A DNA stretch of 64,000 nt from Paracoccus sp. SMMA_5_TC (GTDB taxonomy: Bacteria > Pseudomonadota > Alphaproteobacteria > Rhodobacterales > Rhodobacteraceae), in assembly GCF_009696685.2 (NCBI RefSeq), contig NZ_CP102355.1, positions 1,145,001 to 1,209,000 on the forward strand, given 5' to 3'. Every line of letters starts with the position of its first letter. Within the stretch, counting starts at the first letter, position 1. Under the pieces are notes generated by a model. It made no database searches and was not told the DNA's origin. It saw only the letters and a program-made list of their open reading frames with translations. Below are positions 18,165 through 27,384 of the stretch, piece by piece. The position numbers and the translations under genes were made by a program.

Positions 18165-19414
18165 TCCGTTTCGTCCTGCCCGGTTGCATTGCGGCCGATG
18201 ATATCCTGACCCGTCCGGTCCGGCGTGATCTCTCCGACTATGGGATTCATCACGAACCATTCGGCCGGGTCCAGTGTTTCCTTGCCCTTGCGCAGTTCAA
18301 GATACAGTGTTTCGCTTTGTCCGGCCCGACCGCCGGCGGCGGCGCTGGCGACGAATTCGACGCCGAACTCCTCGGCCTCGGGCAGGGTGCCGCCCATCAG
18401 GCCCAGGGGCTCACCGGCGGCCAGCACATCGCCGGTTTCGCCGAACACCTGGGCCAGGCCGGCCAGAATCAGCAGATAGCCGCGCGCGGGCTCGACGATC
18501 ATCACGTTGCCATAATCCAGCAGCGGCCCGCGATAGCGGATCGTGGCGGGCCAGGGGGTGGTGACCAGGGCCGCAGGGGTGGTGGCGATGACCAGTCCCG
18601 GGCGGCGCACGCCGGCGGCGTCGGGCTCGCCATAGCCATGCAGGACGCTGCCCACCACCGGCAGCGGCAGGCTGCCCTGGGCGCCCTCGAAATCGGCCAT
18701 CGGCGGGCCCACGTCCTGTTCCAGCCCGGCGATCCCCGAGGCAAAGGCGTCCAGCGTATCGGCCGATTGCACCAGGGCCGTCAGTTCCTTGGGATCCTGG
18801 CCGAAGCGCACCGGCAGGCTCGAGCGGTCGGTGATGGCCGAGGCCAGCAGCAACCGCGCCTCCTGCACCTGCGCCAGCCCCTGGGCCAGCGTATTGGCCG
18901 CATTCAGCTGGATGGCGCGCACGGCCCGGATATCCTCGAGCTGTCTCTGGATCTGTTGCGCCTCGGCTTTCAGACCCGGGGCGACGGCATCCAGGATCAT
19001 GCCGGCGCGGGCGGAATCCTCGGCCCCCGCGGGATGCAGCAGCAACATGGTCTCGGGCGATTTCTGCATCGCCGTCATCGCCCCCAGCACCCGGCCCAGG
19101 TCGGCGCCGCGGGCGTCGAACTGCGCGCGGATCTGCTGTTCGCGCAGACCGGCGCGGCGCAAGCCCTCGCGCAGCGCCGCCAGCCCCTGTTCATAGGCCC
19201 GGATCATCCGCGTCAGCGAGGCGACCTGATCGTCCTCGGTCAGGGCCTGATCCAGCTGGTCGACCGCGGCGCGCAGCTGGCTGGCGGCCTCGGCCGCTTC
19301 GCGCGCGGCCTGCGACAGCTGTGCGTCGCCCTGGGTCGGCGTGGCCGGTTGTGCCGGCGCCATCGAGCCCAGCGCGAAAGCCAGCAGCAGGGGCGGCAGC
19401 AGGCGCAATCTCAT
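18161..19414 (-). CDS. EnvC-like murein hydrolase activator with degenerate M23 domain
   Basis: The 417 residues comprise a signal peptide (LLPPLLLAFALGSMAPAQP), a coiled-coil region (about 30-200) and a C-terminal M23/LytM-like domain (GYGEPDAAGVRRPGLVIATTP; DYGNVMIVEPARGYLLILAGL; GEPLGLMGG; LYLELRKGKETLDPAEWF). The zinc ligands of active M23 peptidases are replaced at every site I can see: His/Asp in the first motif by Arg/Val, the His of YxHL by Ala-Gly, the His of LHFE by Tyr. That matches EnvC, which activates amidases rather than cutting peptidoglycan itself. It sits between gpmI and ctpA with 4-base overlaps on both sides. Confidence 0.9.
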   Translation of the reverse strand: MRLRLLPPLLLAFALGSMAPAQPATPTQGDAQLSQAAREAAEAASQLRAAVDQLDQALTEDDQVASLTRMIRAYEQGLAALREGLRRAGLREQQIRAQFDARGADLGRVLGAMTAMQKSPETMLLLHPAGAEDSARAGMILDAVAPGLKAEAQQIQRQLEDIRAVRAIQLNAANTLAQGLAQVQEARLLLASAITDRSSLPVRFGQDPKELTALVQSADTLDAFASGIAGLEQDVGPPMADFEGAQGSLPLPVVGSVLHGYGEPDAAGVRRPGLVIATTPAALVTTPWPATIRYRGPLLDYGNVMIVEPARGYLLILAGLAQVFGETGDVLAAGEPLGLMGGTLPEAEEFGVEFVASAAAGGRAGQSETLYLELRKGKETLDPAEWFVMNPIVGEITPDRTGQDIIGRNATGQDETE

Positions 19415-20940
19415 GCCCGGACGATCAGGCTGTGGCCGGTCATCTCGGGCGGCGGTTCCAGCCCCATCAGATCCAGCACCGTGGGGGCGACATCGGCCAG
19501 TCGGCCGTCGCGCAGGCTGGCCCCAGACGGGCCGTTATAGACGATGACGGGCACCGGGTTCAGCGTATGGGCCGTGTGCGGGCCGCCGGTTTCGGGGTCG
19601 ATCATGGTTTCGCAATTGCCGTGATCGGCAATGACCACGGCCGCACCGCCGGCGCGATCCAGCGCCGCCAGCATCTGCCCCAGCCCCTGATCCACCGCCT
19701 CGCAGGCGCGGATGGCGGCGGGCAGGCTGCCGGTGTGACCGACCATGTCGGGGTTGGCGTAATTCACCACGATCAGGTCATAGCCGGCCTCGATCGCCGC
19801 GACCAGTCGGGCGCTGACCTCGGGGGCGGCCATTTCCGGGGCCAGGTCATAGGTGGCGACCTTGGGGCTGGCGGGCATGAAGCGGTCCTCGCCGAGTTCC
19901 GGGGTCTCCTTGCCGCCATTCAGGAAGAAGGTGACATGGGGGTATTTTTCCGTCTCGGCCAGGCGGAACTGGCGCAGGCCCTTGGCCGCGACCCAGGCGC
20001 CAAGGGTGTTGACCACCTGCCGCTTGGGATAGGCGGCCTGCATGTATTCGTCATGTCGTGCCGAATAGTCGACCATGCCCAGAAGCGCCGCCCATTCCGG
20101 GCGGCGGCCGGTGTCGAAGGCGTCGAAATCGGGCTGGCCGATGGCGGCCAGGATCTCGCGCGCGCGATCGGCGCGGAAGTTCAGGCAGAAGAAGCCGTCG
20201 CCGTCCCGCGCGCCCTGATAGCCCTCGATCACCGTGGGCTGGATGAACTCGTCGGTTTCGCCGCGGGCATAGGCGGCGCTGACCGCATGGGCGGCATCGG
20301 GCGCAGCTTCGCCATGGCCGCCGATCATGGCGGCATAGGCGCGGGCGACCCGATCCCAGCGATTGTCGCGATCCATGGCGAAATAGCGCCCGATCACCGT
20401 GCCGATGCGCACCCCGGCGGGCAGGTTGCCCATCAGTTCGGTGACGAAACCCAGTGCCGAACTGGGCGGCACGTCGCGCCCGTCGGTGATCGCGTGGATG
20501 ACCACCGGCACGCCGCCTTCGGCGATGCTGCGGGCGGCGGCGATCACATGCTGGATATGGCCATGGACCCCCCCGTCCGAGACCACCCCCATCAGATGCG
20601 CCGTCCCGCCCGAGGCGCGCAGCCGGTCGATGAAACCGACCAGCGCCGGATTATGGGGAAAGCTGCCGTCCTCGATCGCCAGGTCGATCTGTCCCAGATC
20701 CATCGCCACCACGCGACCGGCGCCGATATTGGTGTGCCCGACCTCGGAATTGCCCATCTGGCCGCGCGGCAGGCCGACATCCGGGCCGTGGGTGACCAGG
20801 GTGGCATGGGGACAGTCGCGCATCAGCCGGTCGAAATTCGGGGTCTGCGCCTGATCGGGGGCACTGGTCTGGGGCCGGTCGGCGATGCCCCAGCCATCGA
20901 GGATGCACAGGACAACGGGTTTGGGTGGGGTCACGGTCAT
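19411..20940 (-). CDS. gpmI: 2,3-bisphosphoglycerate-independent phosphoglycerate mutase GpmI
   Basis: GpmI interconverts 3- and 2-phosphoglycerate using two Mn2+ ions and a phosphoserine. The 509 residues start KPVVLCILDGWGIAD with the first metal site; the nucleophile Ser65 is in GQMGNSEVGHTNIGAGR. ITDGRDVPPSSA, GRYFAMDRDNRWDR, LNFRADRAREI, YANPDMVGHTG and VIADHGNCETM follow in family order. It is the first gene of the chain gpmI-envC-ctpA-rppH, and envC begins inside its stop codon. Confidence 0.98.
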   Translation of the reverse strand: MTVTPPKPVVLCILDGWGIADRPQTSAPDQAQTPNFDRLMRDCPHATLVTHGPDVGLPRGQMGNSEVGHTNIGAGRVVAMDLGQIDLAIEDGSFPHNPALVGFIDRLRASGGTAHLMGVVSDGGVHGHIQHVIAAARSIAEGGVPVVIHAITDGRDVPPSSALGFVTELMGNLPAGVRIGTVIGRYFAMDRDNRWDRVARAYAAMIGGHGEAAPDAAHAVSAAYARGETDEFIQPTVIEGYQGARDGDGFFCLNFRADRAREILAAIGQPDFDAFDTGRRPEWAALLGMVDYSARHDEYMQAAYPKRQVVNTLGAWVAAKGLRQFRLAETEKYPHVTFFLNGGKETPELGEDRFMPASPKVATYDLAPEMAAPEVSARLVAAIEAGYDLIVVNYANPDMVGHTGSLPAAIRACEAVDQGLGQMLAALDRAGGAAVVIADHGNCETMIDPETGGPHTAHTLNPVPVIVYNGPSGASLRDGRLADVAPTVLDLMGLEPPPEMTGHSLIVRA

Positions 20941-21027
20941 GCGATGCCTTCTGCTGGGTCGCTGACGCTTCTACGTCCCCGCGTCGCGCAGGGCAAGTTC
21001 GCCGCAGCGCGCGAATGGCCGCCGGTA

Positions 21028-22254
21028 TCAGCCAGCGGTTGCGCCTGCTGCCCCGGCAACACTGGCCGCGCCCTGGGCCTCGGCCGCGATCTGTGCGGCC
21101 GATTTGCGCCCGCGTTCGGTGGCGGATTTCAGCTGGCCACAGGCCGCCATGATATCCTCGCCCCGCGGGGTGCGGATCGGGCTGGCATAGCCGGCCTTGT
21201 GGATGATGTCAGCGAAAGCCTCGATCCGGTCCCAGCCCGAGCGGCGGTAGGGTGCGCCGGGCCATTCGTTGAACGGGATCAGGTTGATCTTGGCCGGGAT
21301 GCCGCGGATCAGCCGCACCAGGCGATGGGCGTCCTCGTCGCTGTCGTTCACCCCGTCCAGCATCACGTATTCAAAGGTGATGCGTTCCGAATTGGACAGC
21401 CGCGGATATTCGCGCAGCGCCGCCAGCAGCGTCTGGATGTTCCATTTGCGGTTCACCGGCACCAGGCGGTCGCGGACCTCGTCGGTGGTGGCATGAAAAC
21501 TGACCGCCAGCAGGCAGCCGATTTCCTCGGCCGTCTTGGCGATTTCGGGCACGATGCCGCTGGTCGACAGGGTGATGCGCCGGCGCGACAGGCTGATGCC
21601 TTCGCCATCCATCACCACCTTCATCGCGTCGCGCACATTGTCGAAATTGTAAAGCGGCTCGCCCATGCCCATCAGCACGATGTTGCTGACCAGCCGGGTT
21701 TCGTCCTTGGGGGCACCGGGCTGTGGCCATTCGCCCAGATCGTCGCGCGCCACCATCACCTGACCGACGATCTCGCCCGCGGTCAGATTGCGCACCAGTT
21801 TCTGCGTGCCCGTGTGGCAAAAGGAACAGGTCAGCGTGCAGCCCACCTGGGACGAGATGCACAGTGTGCCGCGGTTTTCTTCCGGGATGTAGACGGTTTC
21901 GACCTCGTGGCCGCCGGCGATACGCAGCAGATACTTGCGCGTGCCGTCGGCGCTGATCTGGCGGGTGACGATTTCCGGCACGGCAATCTCGAAATGCTGT
22001 GCCAGCCTGGCGCGGTAATCCTTGGCCAGGTTGGTCATCAGCGCGAAATCGCGCACCCCCCAATGATAGACCCATTGCCAGATCTGGCCCACGCGCATCC
22101 GCGCCTGGCGTTCGGGCGTGCCGGCGTCGATCAGGGCCTGATGCAGCTGATCGCGGGTCAGGCCGACGATATTCATGCGCGCGCCTTGCGGCAGCTTGCG
22201 CGGAAGGGTCAGCAGATCCTGCGTGATCGGGGCAGCGGGCAAGGGGGCGGTCAT
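21028..22254 (-). CDS. rlmN: Dual-specificity RNA methyltransferase RlmN
   Basis: RlmN is a radical-SAM enzyme that methylates C2 of A2503 in 23S rRNA and A37 in some tRNAs. The 408 residues carry the radical-SAM cysteines in [74 protein letters not shown], and the catalytic second cysteine in [12 protein letters not shown] second possible ATG lies 26 codons in ([11 protein letters not shown]), which is closer to the usual family start. The C-terminus is Ala-rich. Confidence 0.97.
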   Translation of the reverse strand: MTAPLPAAPITQDLLTLPRKLPQGARMNIVGLTRDQLHQALIDAGTPERQARMRVGQIWQWVYHWGVRDFALMTNLAKDYRARLAQHFEIAVPEIVTRQISADGTRKYLLRIAGGHEVETVYIPEENRGTLCISSQVGCTLTCSFCHTGTQKLVRNLTAGEIVGQVMVARDDLGEWPQPGAPKDETRLVSNIVLMGMGEPLYNFDNVRDAMKVVMDGEGISLSRRRITLSTSGIVPEIAKTAEEIGCLLAVSFHATTDEVRDRLVPVNRKWNIQTLLAALREYPRLSNSERITFEYVMLDGVNDSDEDAHRLVRLIRGIPAKINLIPFNEWPGAPYRRSGWDRIEAFADIIHKAGYASPIRTPRGEDIMAACGQLKSATERGRKSAAQIAAEAQGAASVAGAAGATAG

Positions 22255-22305
22255 GACGGGGGTCCGGGCTTCAGGGCAAGGCCCCTATATAGGGCAAGGC
22301 GGCGC

Positions 22306-22333
22306 AAAAGAAAACAGGGGCCGCAGCCCCTGT
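22306..22333 (-). terminator. Terminator of ialB
   Basis: Read on the minus strand, an 8-base stem ACAGGGGC/GCCCCTGT with a 4-base loop is followed by TTTTCTTTT. It begins about 27 bases after the ialB stop and lies ahead of rlmN on the same strand, separating the two transcripts. Confidence 0.85.
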
Positions 22334-22359
22334 CGCCCTGTGCTGGCCGTGCCTGACGG

Positions 22360-22887
22360 TTATTTGCAGGCGGCTTGGGCCTTGTTGGTGGCGGCGGTGA
22401 TGCCCGACAGGCTGAAGGTGTCCTTGGTCACGGTGCCGCGCGCCGAACGCCCGGTCACCACCGCCGAGGAGCCCGCCCGCAGGGCCGAGACCAGCTTGCT
22501 GTCCTCGGCGGGCGATCCGGTCCAGGCGCTTTCGCCTTCGGTGAACAGCTTGAACACCTGGCCGCCGATATTGACCTCGACGGCAGAATCCGGCGCGAAG
22601 GGATAACCGCCCGAGAAGGAAACCTCGCCCGCCTGACCGGGGCGATAGGCGACATAAAGGCGGATGTCGCCGCGGGTCACTTCCTTGGGCTTGCCGCTGC
22701 TGTCCAGGTTCTGGGTCGATTTCGGCGCCGATACCGCCCAGCACTCCTTGGGATTGGATGCGGAAAACACGGTCCAGTCGCCTTCGGTGCCGATCACATT
22801 GGACGATCCCTGGGCCAAGACCGGGGTGGAAAGGAAGATCGCGAATGCGGTGGCTGCAGCCGCCACACGCGGCGCGGATGTGAACAT
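22360..22887 (-). CDS. Invasion-associated locus B (IalB) family protein
   Basis: This secreted protein of 175 residues has a signal peptide (APRVAAAATAFAIFLSTPVLAQ) followed by a beta-rich IalB domain: GDWTVFSASNPKECWAVSAPK, DIRLYVAYRPGQAGEVSFSGGYPF, VEVNIGGQVFKLFTEGESAW, SALRAGSSAVVTGRSARGTVTKDTFSLSGITAATNKAQAACK. Members are widespread in alphaproteobacteria, mostly of unknown envelope function despite the Bartonella name. The ATG at 22887 follows GGCAGGAGGCC. Confidence 0.92.
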   Translation of the reverse strand: MFTSAPRVAAAATAFAIFLSTPVLAQGSSNVIGTEGDWTVFSASNPKECWAVSAPKSTQNLDSSGKPKEVTRGDIRLYVAYRPGQAGEVSFSGGYPFAPDSAVEVNIGGQVFKLFTEGESAWTGSPAEDSKLVSALRAGSSAVVTGRSARGTVTKDTFSLSGITAATNKAQAACK

Positions 22888-23039
22888 GCTCTGGCCTCCT
22901 GCCAATGTCCGGTTTTGTCCGGGCTTGTTGCCGATGGAAGTGGTGTTTTCAACCGTCTGCGGGCAAGATAATGCGAAAAAAGGGTGGCAAAAAAGCCCCG
23001 TTTGCAGAAAATCGCGCAATTGTCAGAGGAAACAGGGCC

Positions 23040-24026
23040 GTGACCGCAGCCAGACTTGTCGAATTGTGGCGTGGAGGGCTGTGCGAAAGCGCCCACTACG
23101 GACATGTGGTGATCTGTGACGCCGGAGGCGTGGTCGAGGCCTGGGGCGATCCCGGCACGGTGATCTATCCGCGCAGTTCGTGCAAGATGATCCAGGCGCT
23201 GCCCCTGGTCGAAAGCGGGGCTGCGGATGCGGCGGGGCTGGGGCCGCGGCATCTGGCGCTGGCCTGTGCCAGCCACAACGGGGCCGAGGTCCATACCCGC
23301 ACCGTCGGCGACTGGCTGGCCGGACTGGGCTATGAGGACGCAGACCTGCGTTGCGGGGCGCATCTGCCCAACGATCCCCTGGCGCGGCGCGCGCTGATCT
23401 GTTCCGACCATGCGCCCTGTCAGGTCCATAACAACTGTTCGGGCAAGCATGCCGGTTTTCTGACGCTGGTGCGGCATCTGCGGGCCGGCCCCGAATATGT
23501 CGAGATCGATCACCCCGTCCAGCGCGCCGTGCGCCGCGCCTTCGAGGAGGTCACGGGCGAGACCGCGGCGGGTTGGGGGATCGACGGCTGTTCGGCGCCG
23601 AATTTTGCCTGCACGGTGCACGGGCTGGCCCATGCCATGGCCGGCTTTGCCAATGCGCGCGGGGATGCGCGGGGGCAGGCGCAACGGCGTCTTGTTCAGG
23701 CCATGATGGCCCATCCCGATCTGGTCGCGGGCGAGGGGCGCGCCTGCACCGAACTGATGCGCGCCGCCGGTGGCCGGGCCGCGCTCAAGACCGGGGCCGA
23801 GGCGGTGTTTGTCGCCATCCTGCCCGATCGCGGGCTGGGCATCGCGCTGAAGATCGTCGACGGCGGCACCCGCGCCGCCGAAGCCGCGATCACCGCGCTG
23901 CTGCTGCATCTGGGCGTGCTGGACGCGGCAGATCCCGTGGTTGCCAAATACCTGACCGGGCCGATCCTGAACTGGCGCGGGCTGGCAACCGGCGAATTGC
24001 GCCGCGCCCGGGGCTTTCCCGCCTAG
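23040..24026 (+). CDS. Asparaginase II (rhizobial ReAV type)
   Basis: The 328-residue protein belongs to the L-asparaginase II family first known from Rhizobium etli, unrelated to the E. coli enzymes. It has IYPRSSCKMIQALPLVESGA with the Ser-Ser-Cys-Lys motif, LACASHNGAEVHTRTVGDWL, HNNCSGKHAGFLTLVRHL with the second nucleophile and zinc-site Cys/Lys, and GIDGCSAPNFACTVHGLAHAMAGFA with the remaining Cys. I chose the GTG at 23040 because AGAGGAAA precedes it and the upstream 45 in-frame codons are not family-like. It ends overlapping the convergent TSUP gene. Confidence 0.93.
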   Translation: MTAARLVELWRGGLCESAHYGHVVICDAGGVVEAWGDPGTVIYPRSSCKMIQALPLVESGAADAAGLGPRHLALACASHNGAEVHTRTVGDWLAGLGYEDADLRCGAHLPNDPLARRALICSDHAPCQVHNNCSGKHAGFLTLVRHLRAGPEYVEIDHPVQRAVRRAFEEVTGETAAGWGIDGCSAPNFACTVHGLAHAMAGFANARGDARGQAQRRLVQAMMAHPDLVAGEGRACTELMRAAGGRAALKTGAEAVFVAILPDRGLGIALKIVDGGTRAAEAAITALLLHLGVLDAADPVVAKYLTGPILNWRGLATGELRRARGFPA

Positions 24027-24781
24027 ACGAGCTGCCAGATCAGCCGCAGCGCCAGCAGGGTCGAGGCCGCCACCAGCAGCGGCTTGATGATGCGCGCGCC
24101 GATGTGGATGGCCAGCCGCGACCCCAGCAGGGCGCCGGCCACCTGCGCCGCCGCCATGGCCGCACCCAGCAGCCACAGCGGCTTGCCCACCAGTGCAAAG
24201 GCCAGCAGGCTGCCCAGGTTCGAGGCAAAGTTCAGCAGCTTGGTATGCGCGGTGGCCTTCAGGATGCCGAAACCTGCCAGCAGCACGAAGGCAAGCATCA
24301 GGAAGGCGCCGGTGCCGGGCCCCATCAGCCCGTCATAGAATGCGATCACCGGCACCACCGTGGCGCTGACCAGCAAGGGGGACAGGCGCCGGCTGCGATC
24401 CTGGTCGTCAAGCCCCGGTTTCAGCGCAAAGAACAGCGCGATGGCGACCAGCAGCACCGGCAGGCCATAGCGCAGCGCCTCGGTCGGAATGCGGCTGACC
24501 AGCAGCGCCCCGGCCAGCCCGGCGCCAAAGGCGATCAGCGCGGTTCCGCCCTGGGCGCGCAGATCGACCAGCCCGCTGCGGGCATAGGACAGCGCGGCGG
24601 CGCCGGCGCCAAAGACGCCCTGCACCTTGTTGGTGGCCAGCGCCTGCGCCGGCGGCAGCCCCGCCAGCATCAGCGCCGGCACGGTGATCAGCCCACCGCC
24701 ACCGGCAATCGCATCGACAAAGCCGGCGGCAAAGGCCGCCGCCACCAGCATCAGCACAAGCTCGATCGAGATTTCCAGCAT
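24023..24781 (-). CDS. TSUP-family (TauE/SafE) sulfite/anion exporter
   Basis: The 252-residue protein has about eight membrane helices and the two internal-repeat motifs of the family: VDAIAGGGGLITVPALMLAGLPPAQALATNKVQG near the start and FYDGLMGPGTGAFLMLAFVLLAGFGILKATAHTKLLNFASNLGSL in the second half. The transported anion (sulfite, sulfoacetate or other) cannot be read from the sequence. No sulfur-metabolism genes are next to it. Confidence 0.92.
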   Translation of the reverse strand: MLEISIELVLMLVAAAFAAGFVDAIAGGGGLITVPALMLAGLPPAQALATNKVQGVFGAGAAALSYARSGLVDLRAQGGTALIAFGAGLAGALLVSRIPTEALRYGLPVLLVAIALFFALKPGLDDQDRSRRLSPLLVSATVVPVIAFYDGLMGPGTGAFLMLAFVLLAGFGILKATAHTKLLNFASNLGSLLAFALVGKPLWLLGAAMAAAQVAGALLGSRLAIHIGARIIKPLLVAASTLLALRLIWQLV

Positions 24782-24832
24782 CCGCCCCCATTGCGGCGCG
24801 GCGACGGAATTGTAAAGCCCGGTCCGGCAGGC

Positions 24833-25767
<935 letters not shown>

Positions 25768-25771
<4 letters not shown>

Positions 25772-26484
25772 TTCCGCAGCCAGGACAGCAGCACCAGCCG
25801 GAACACCTGGGAAAAGAAGCGCAGCAGGTCGGTGCCCTGCGCCGGTGTGAAGCGGCCCTGTTCGGTCGATCCCAGCAGCAACAGCGCCGACAACTGTCCG
25901 GGGCCCAGATCAATGGGCAGCAGCGCCTCGGAGCGCAGGGGCGCGCGCGCCGGCCCGTGCAGGTCGCGCGTCGCCTCGGCCAGCGGCCGCAGCACGATGT
26001 CATCGCCGCGCGGCATGCGTCGACCAGCCGCGAGCAGCCGCCCGACAGTTCCTTCGGGGCGCAGGACCAGCGGGCTGCCCGCGGCAGAGGCCTCGGCCAT
26101 TGCCTGGCCATCGGGGCTTTCCATCACCAGCCGCAGGGTCTCGACCCGCAGGATCGGCGCCACGGCGCTACCCAGATTGTCCAGGAATCCGGCGAAATCG
26201 ATCGGTTCAAGCAGGGCCAGCACGGCGCGGTGGATGGTGTGCATCCCCGACTGGTTGTCATAGGCGGCCGAGATCACCGATTCATGCGCGGCTTCCAGCC
26301 GGTCCAGCCGCGCCTCGAGCGCCTGCATGGCACGACCGCGAATATCGATGACATTGCTGCCGATTTCCGCCTCGCGCGCGCCGATCAGCGCGCGCATCAG
26401 GTCACGGTCGGCCAGTATCAGTTCGGGCTGCGCCAGCAGCCGTGCCCGCGTCTCGGCCGACAGCGGCTGCGATTCGGCCGACAT
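25768..26484 (-). CDS. DUF484 family protein
   Basis: The 238-residue cytoplasmic protein reads ARLLAQPELILADRDLMRALIGAREAEIGSNVIDIRGRAMQALEARLDRLEAAHESVISAAYDNQ at the start, a helical region followed by a GAF-like domain ending SALLLLGSTEQGRFTPAQGTDLLRFFSQVFRLVLLSWL. DUF484 proteins nearly always precede xerC; the role is unknown. It starts inside the fsa stop codon (ATGA) and ends inside the xerC start. Confidence 0.93.
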
Positions 26485-27137
26485 CAGACGATCTTCTGGC
26501 CGGTCTTGGCCCAGTCGGCGTTGAACTGTTCCAGGCCCTTGTCGGTCAGCACATGATTCGCCATCGCCTTGATGACCGCGGGCGGGGCGGTGATGACATC
26601 GGCGCCGATGCGCGCGACATCGGTGATGTGGTTGACCGACCGGATCGAGGCGGCCAGGATTTCGGTATCGAAATCGTAATTGTCGTAAATCTCGCGGATC
26701 TGGGCGATCAGCTCGACCCCGTCCAGGTTGATGTCGTCCAGACGCCCGATGAAGGGGCTGATGAATGTGGCGCCCGCCTTGGCCGCCAGGATCGCCTGGG
26801 CAGGGCTGAAGCACAGGGTCACGTTGACCTTGTGCCCGTCCGAGGACAGCGCCTTGCAGGCCTTGAGCCCGTCCCAGGTCAGCGGCACCTTGACGGTGAT
26901 GTTGGGGGCGATCTTGACCAGGCGCTGACCCTCGCGGATCATGTCGGCGGCCTCGCTGGCGACGACTTCGGCGCTGACCGGGCCCTCGACCAGGTCGCAG
27001 ATTTCCTTGGTCACTTCCAGGATGTCGCGCCCCGATTTCAGGATCAGCGAGGGGTTGGTGGTGACGCCGTCCACCATGCCCAGGTCGTTCAGTTCCCGGA
27101 TGGCGGCAACATCGGCGGTATCGACAAAGAATTTCAT
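26484..27137 (-). CDS. Small transaldolase / fructose-6-phosphate aldolase family
   Basis: The 217-residue TIM-barrel begins [36 protein letters not shown]. The Schiff-base lysine is Lys83 in [16 protein letters not shown], followed by [33 protein letters not shown] and the C-terminal [32 protein letters not shown]. This is the short TalC/Fsa type, which in alphaproteobacteria usually acts as transaldolase in the pentose phosphate pathway. It heads the fsa-DUF484-xerC group. Confidence 0.93.
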   Translation of the reverse strand: MKFFVDTADVAAIRELNDLGMVDGVTTNPSLILKSGRDILEVTKEICDLVEGPVSAEVVASEAADMIREGQRLVKIAPNITVKVPLTWDGLKACKALSSDGHKVNVTLCFSPAQAILAAKAGATFISPFIGRLDDINLDGVELIAQIREIYDNYDFDTEILAASIRSVNHITDVARIGADVITAPPAVIKAMANHVLTDKGLEQFNADWAKTGQKIV

Positions 27138-27261
27138 GCGCGGAACCCTTCTTGCGGTTTGGCTGCGGGTTTAGCGCATAACAGTCCGCGCGGAAAGGGT
27201 GCCCTGCTTGCGGTGGTCGCGCCGCCGGTGCAAGATCGCGACGCCTTGCCGGAGCCTGCCC

Positions 27262-27384
27262 TTGGAAAGCCTCAGCCCGCATCTGTCCGACATCCTGCCG
27301 CTGCTGGCGGCGGGGCCTCTGCTGGTCGCAGACTGGCCGCTGTGGCTGCTGGCGGGCGTGATCGGCTGGCCGGGCCCTGGGTGA
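27262..27384 (+). CDS. Possible 40-residue hydrophobic peptide before priA
   Basis: A TTG-initiated frame encodes a peptide with LSDILPLLAAGPLLVADWPLWLLAGVIGWP, one likely membrane helix. Its TGA overlaps the priA ATG (TGATG). GGAG lies about 7 bases upstream of the TTG. It may be a real small membrane protein or a frame that couples translation to priA. I recognise no family. Confidence 0.35.
   Translation: MESLSPHLSDILPLLAAGPLLVADWPLWLLAGVIGWPGPG

Noticed and set aside
18317..22356. Long plus-strand open frames across envC, gpmI and rlmN
   Set aside because: They mirror high-GC genes on the minus strand, are rich in Gly/His/Arg/Gln and lack domain motifs; the minus-strand genes are unambiguous.
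26442..27383. Upstream in-frame extension of priA by more than 300 codons
   Set aside because: It runs antisense through fsa, whose motifs are complete; PriA similarity begins at about 27384.
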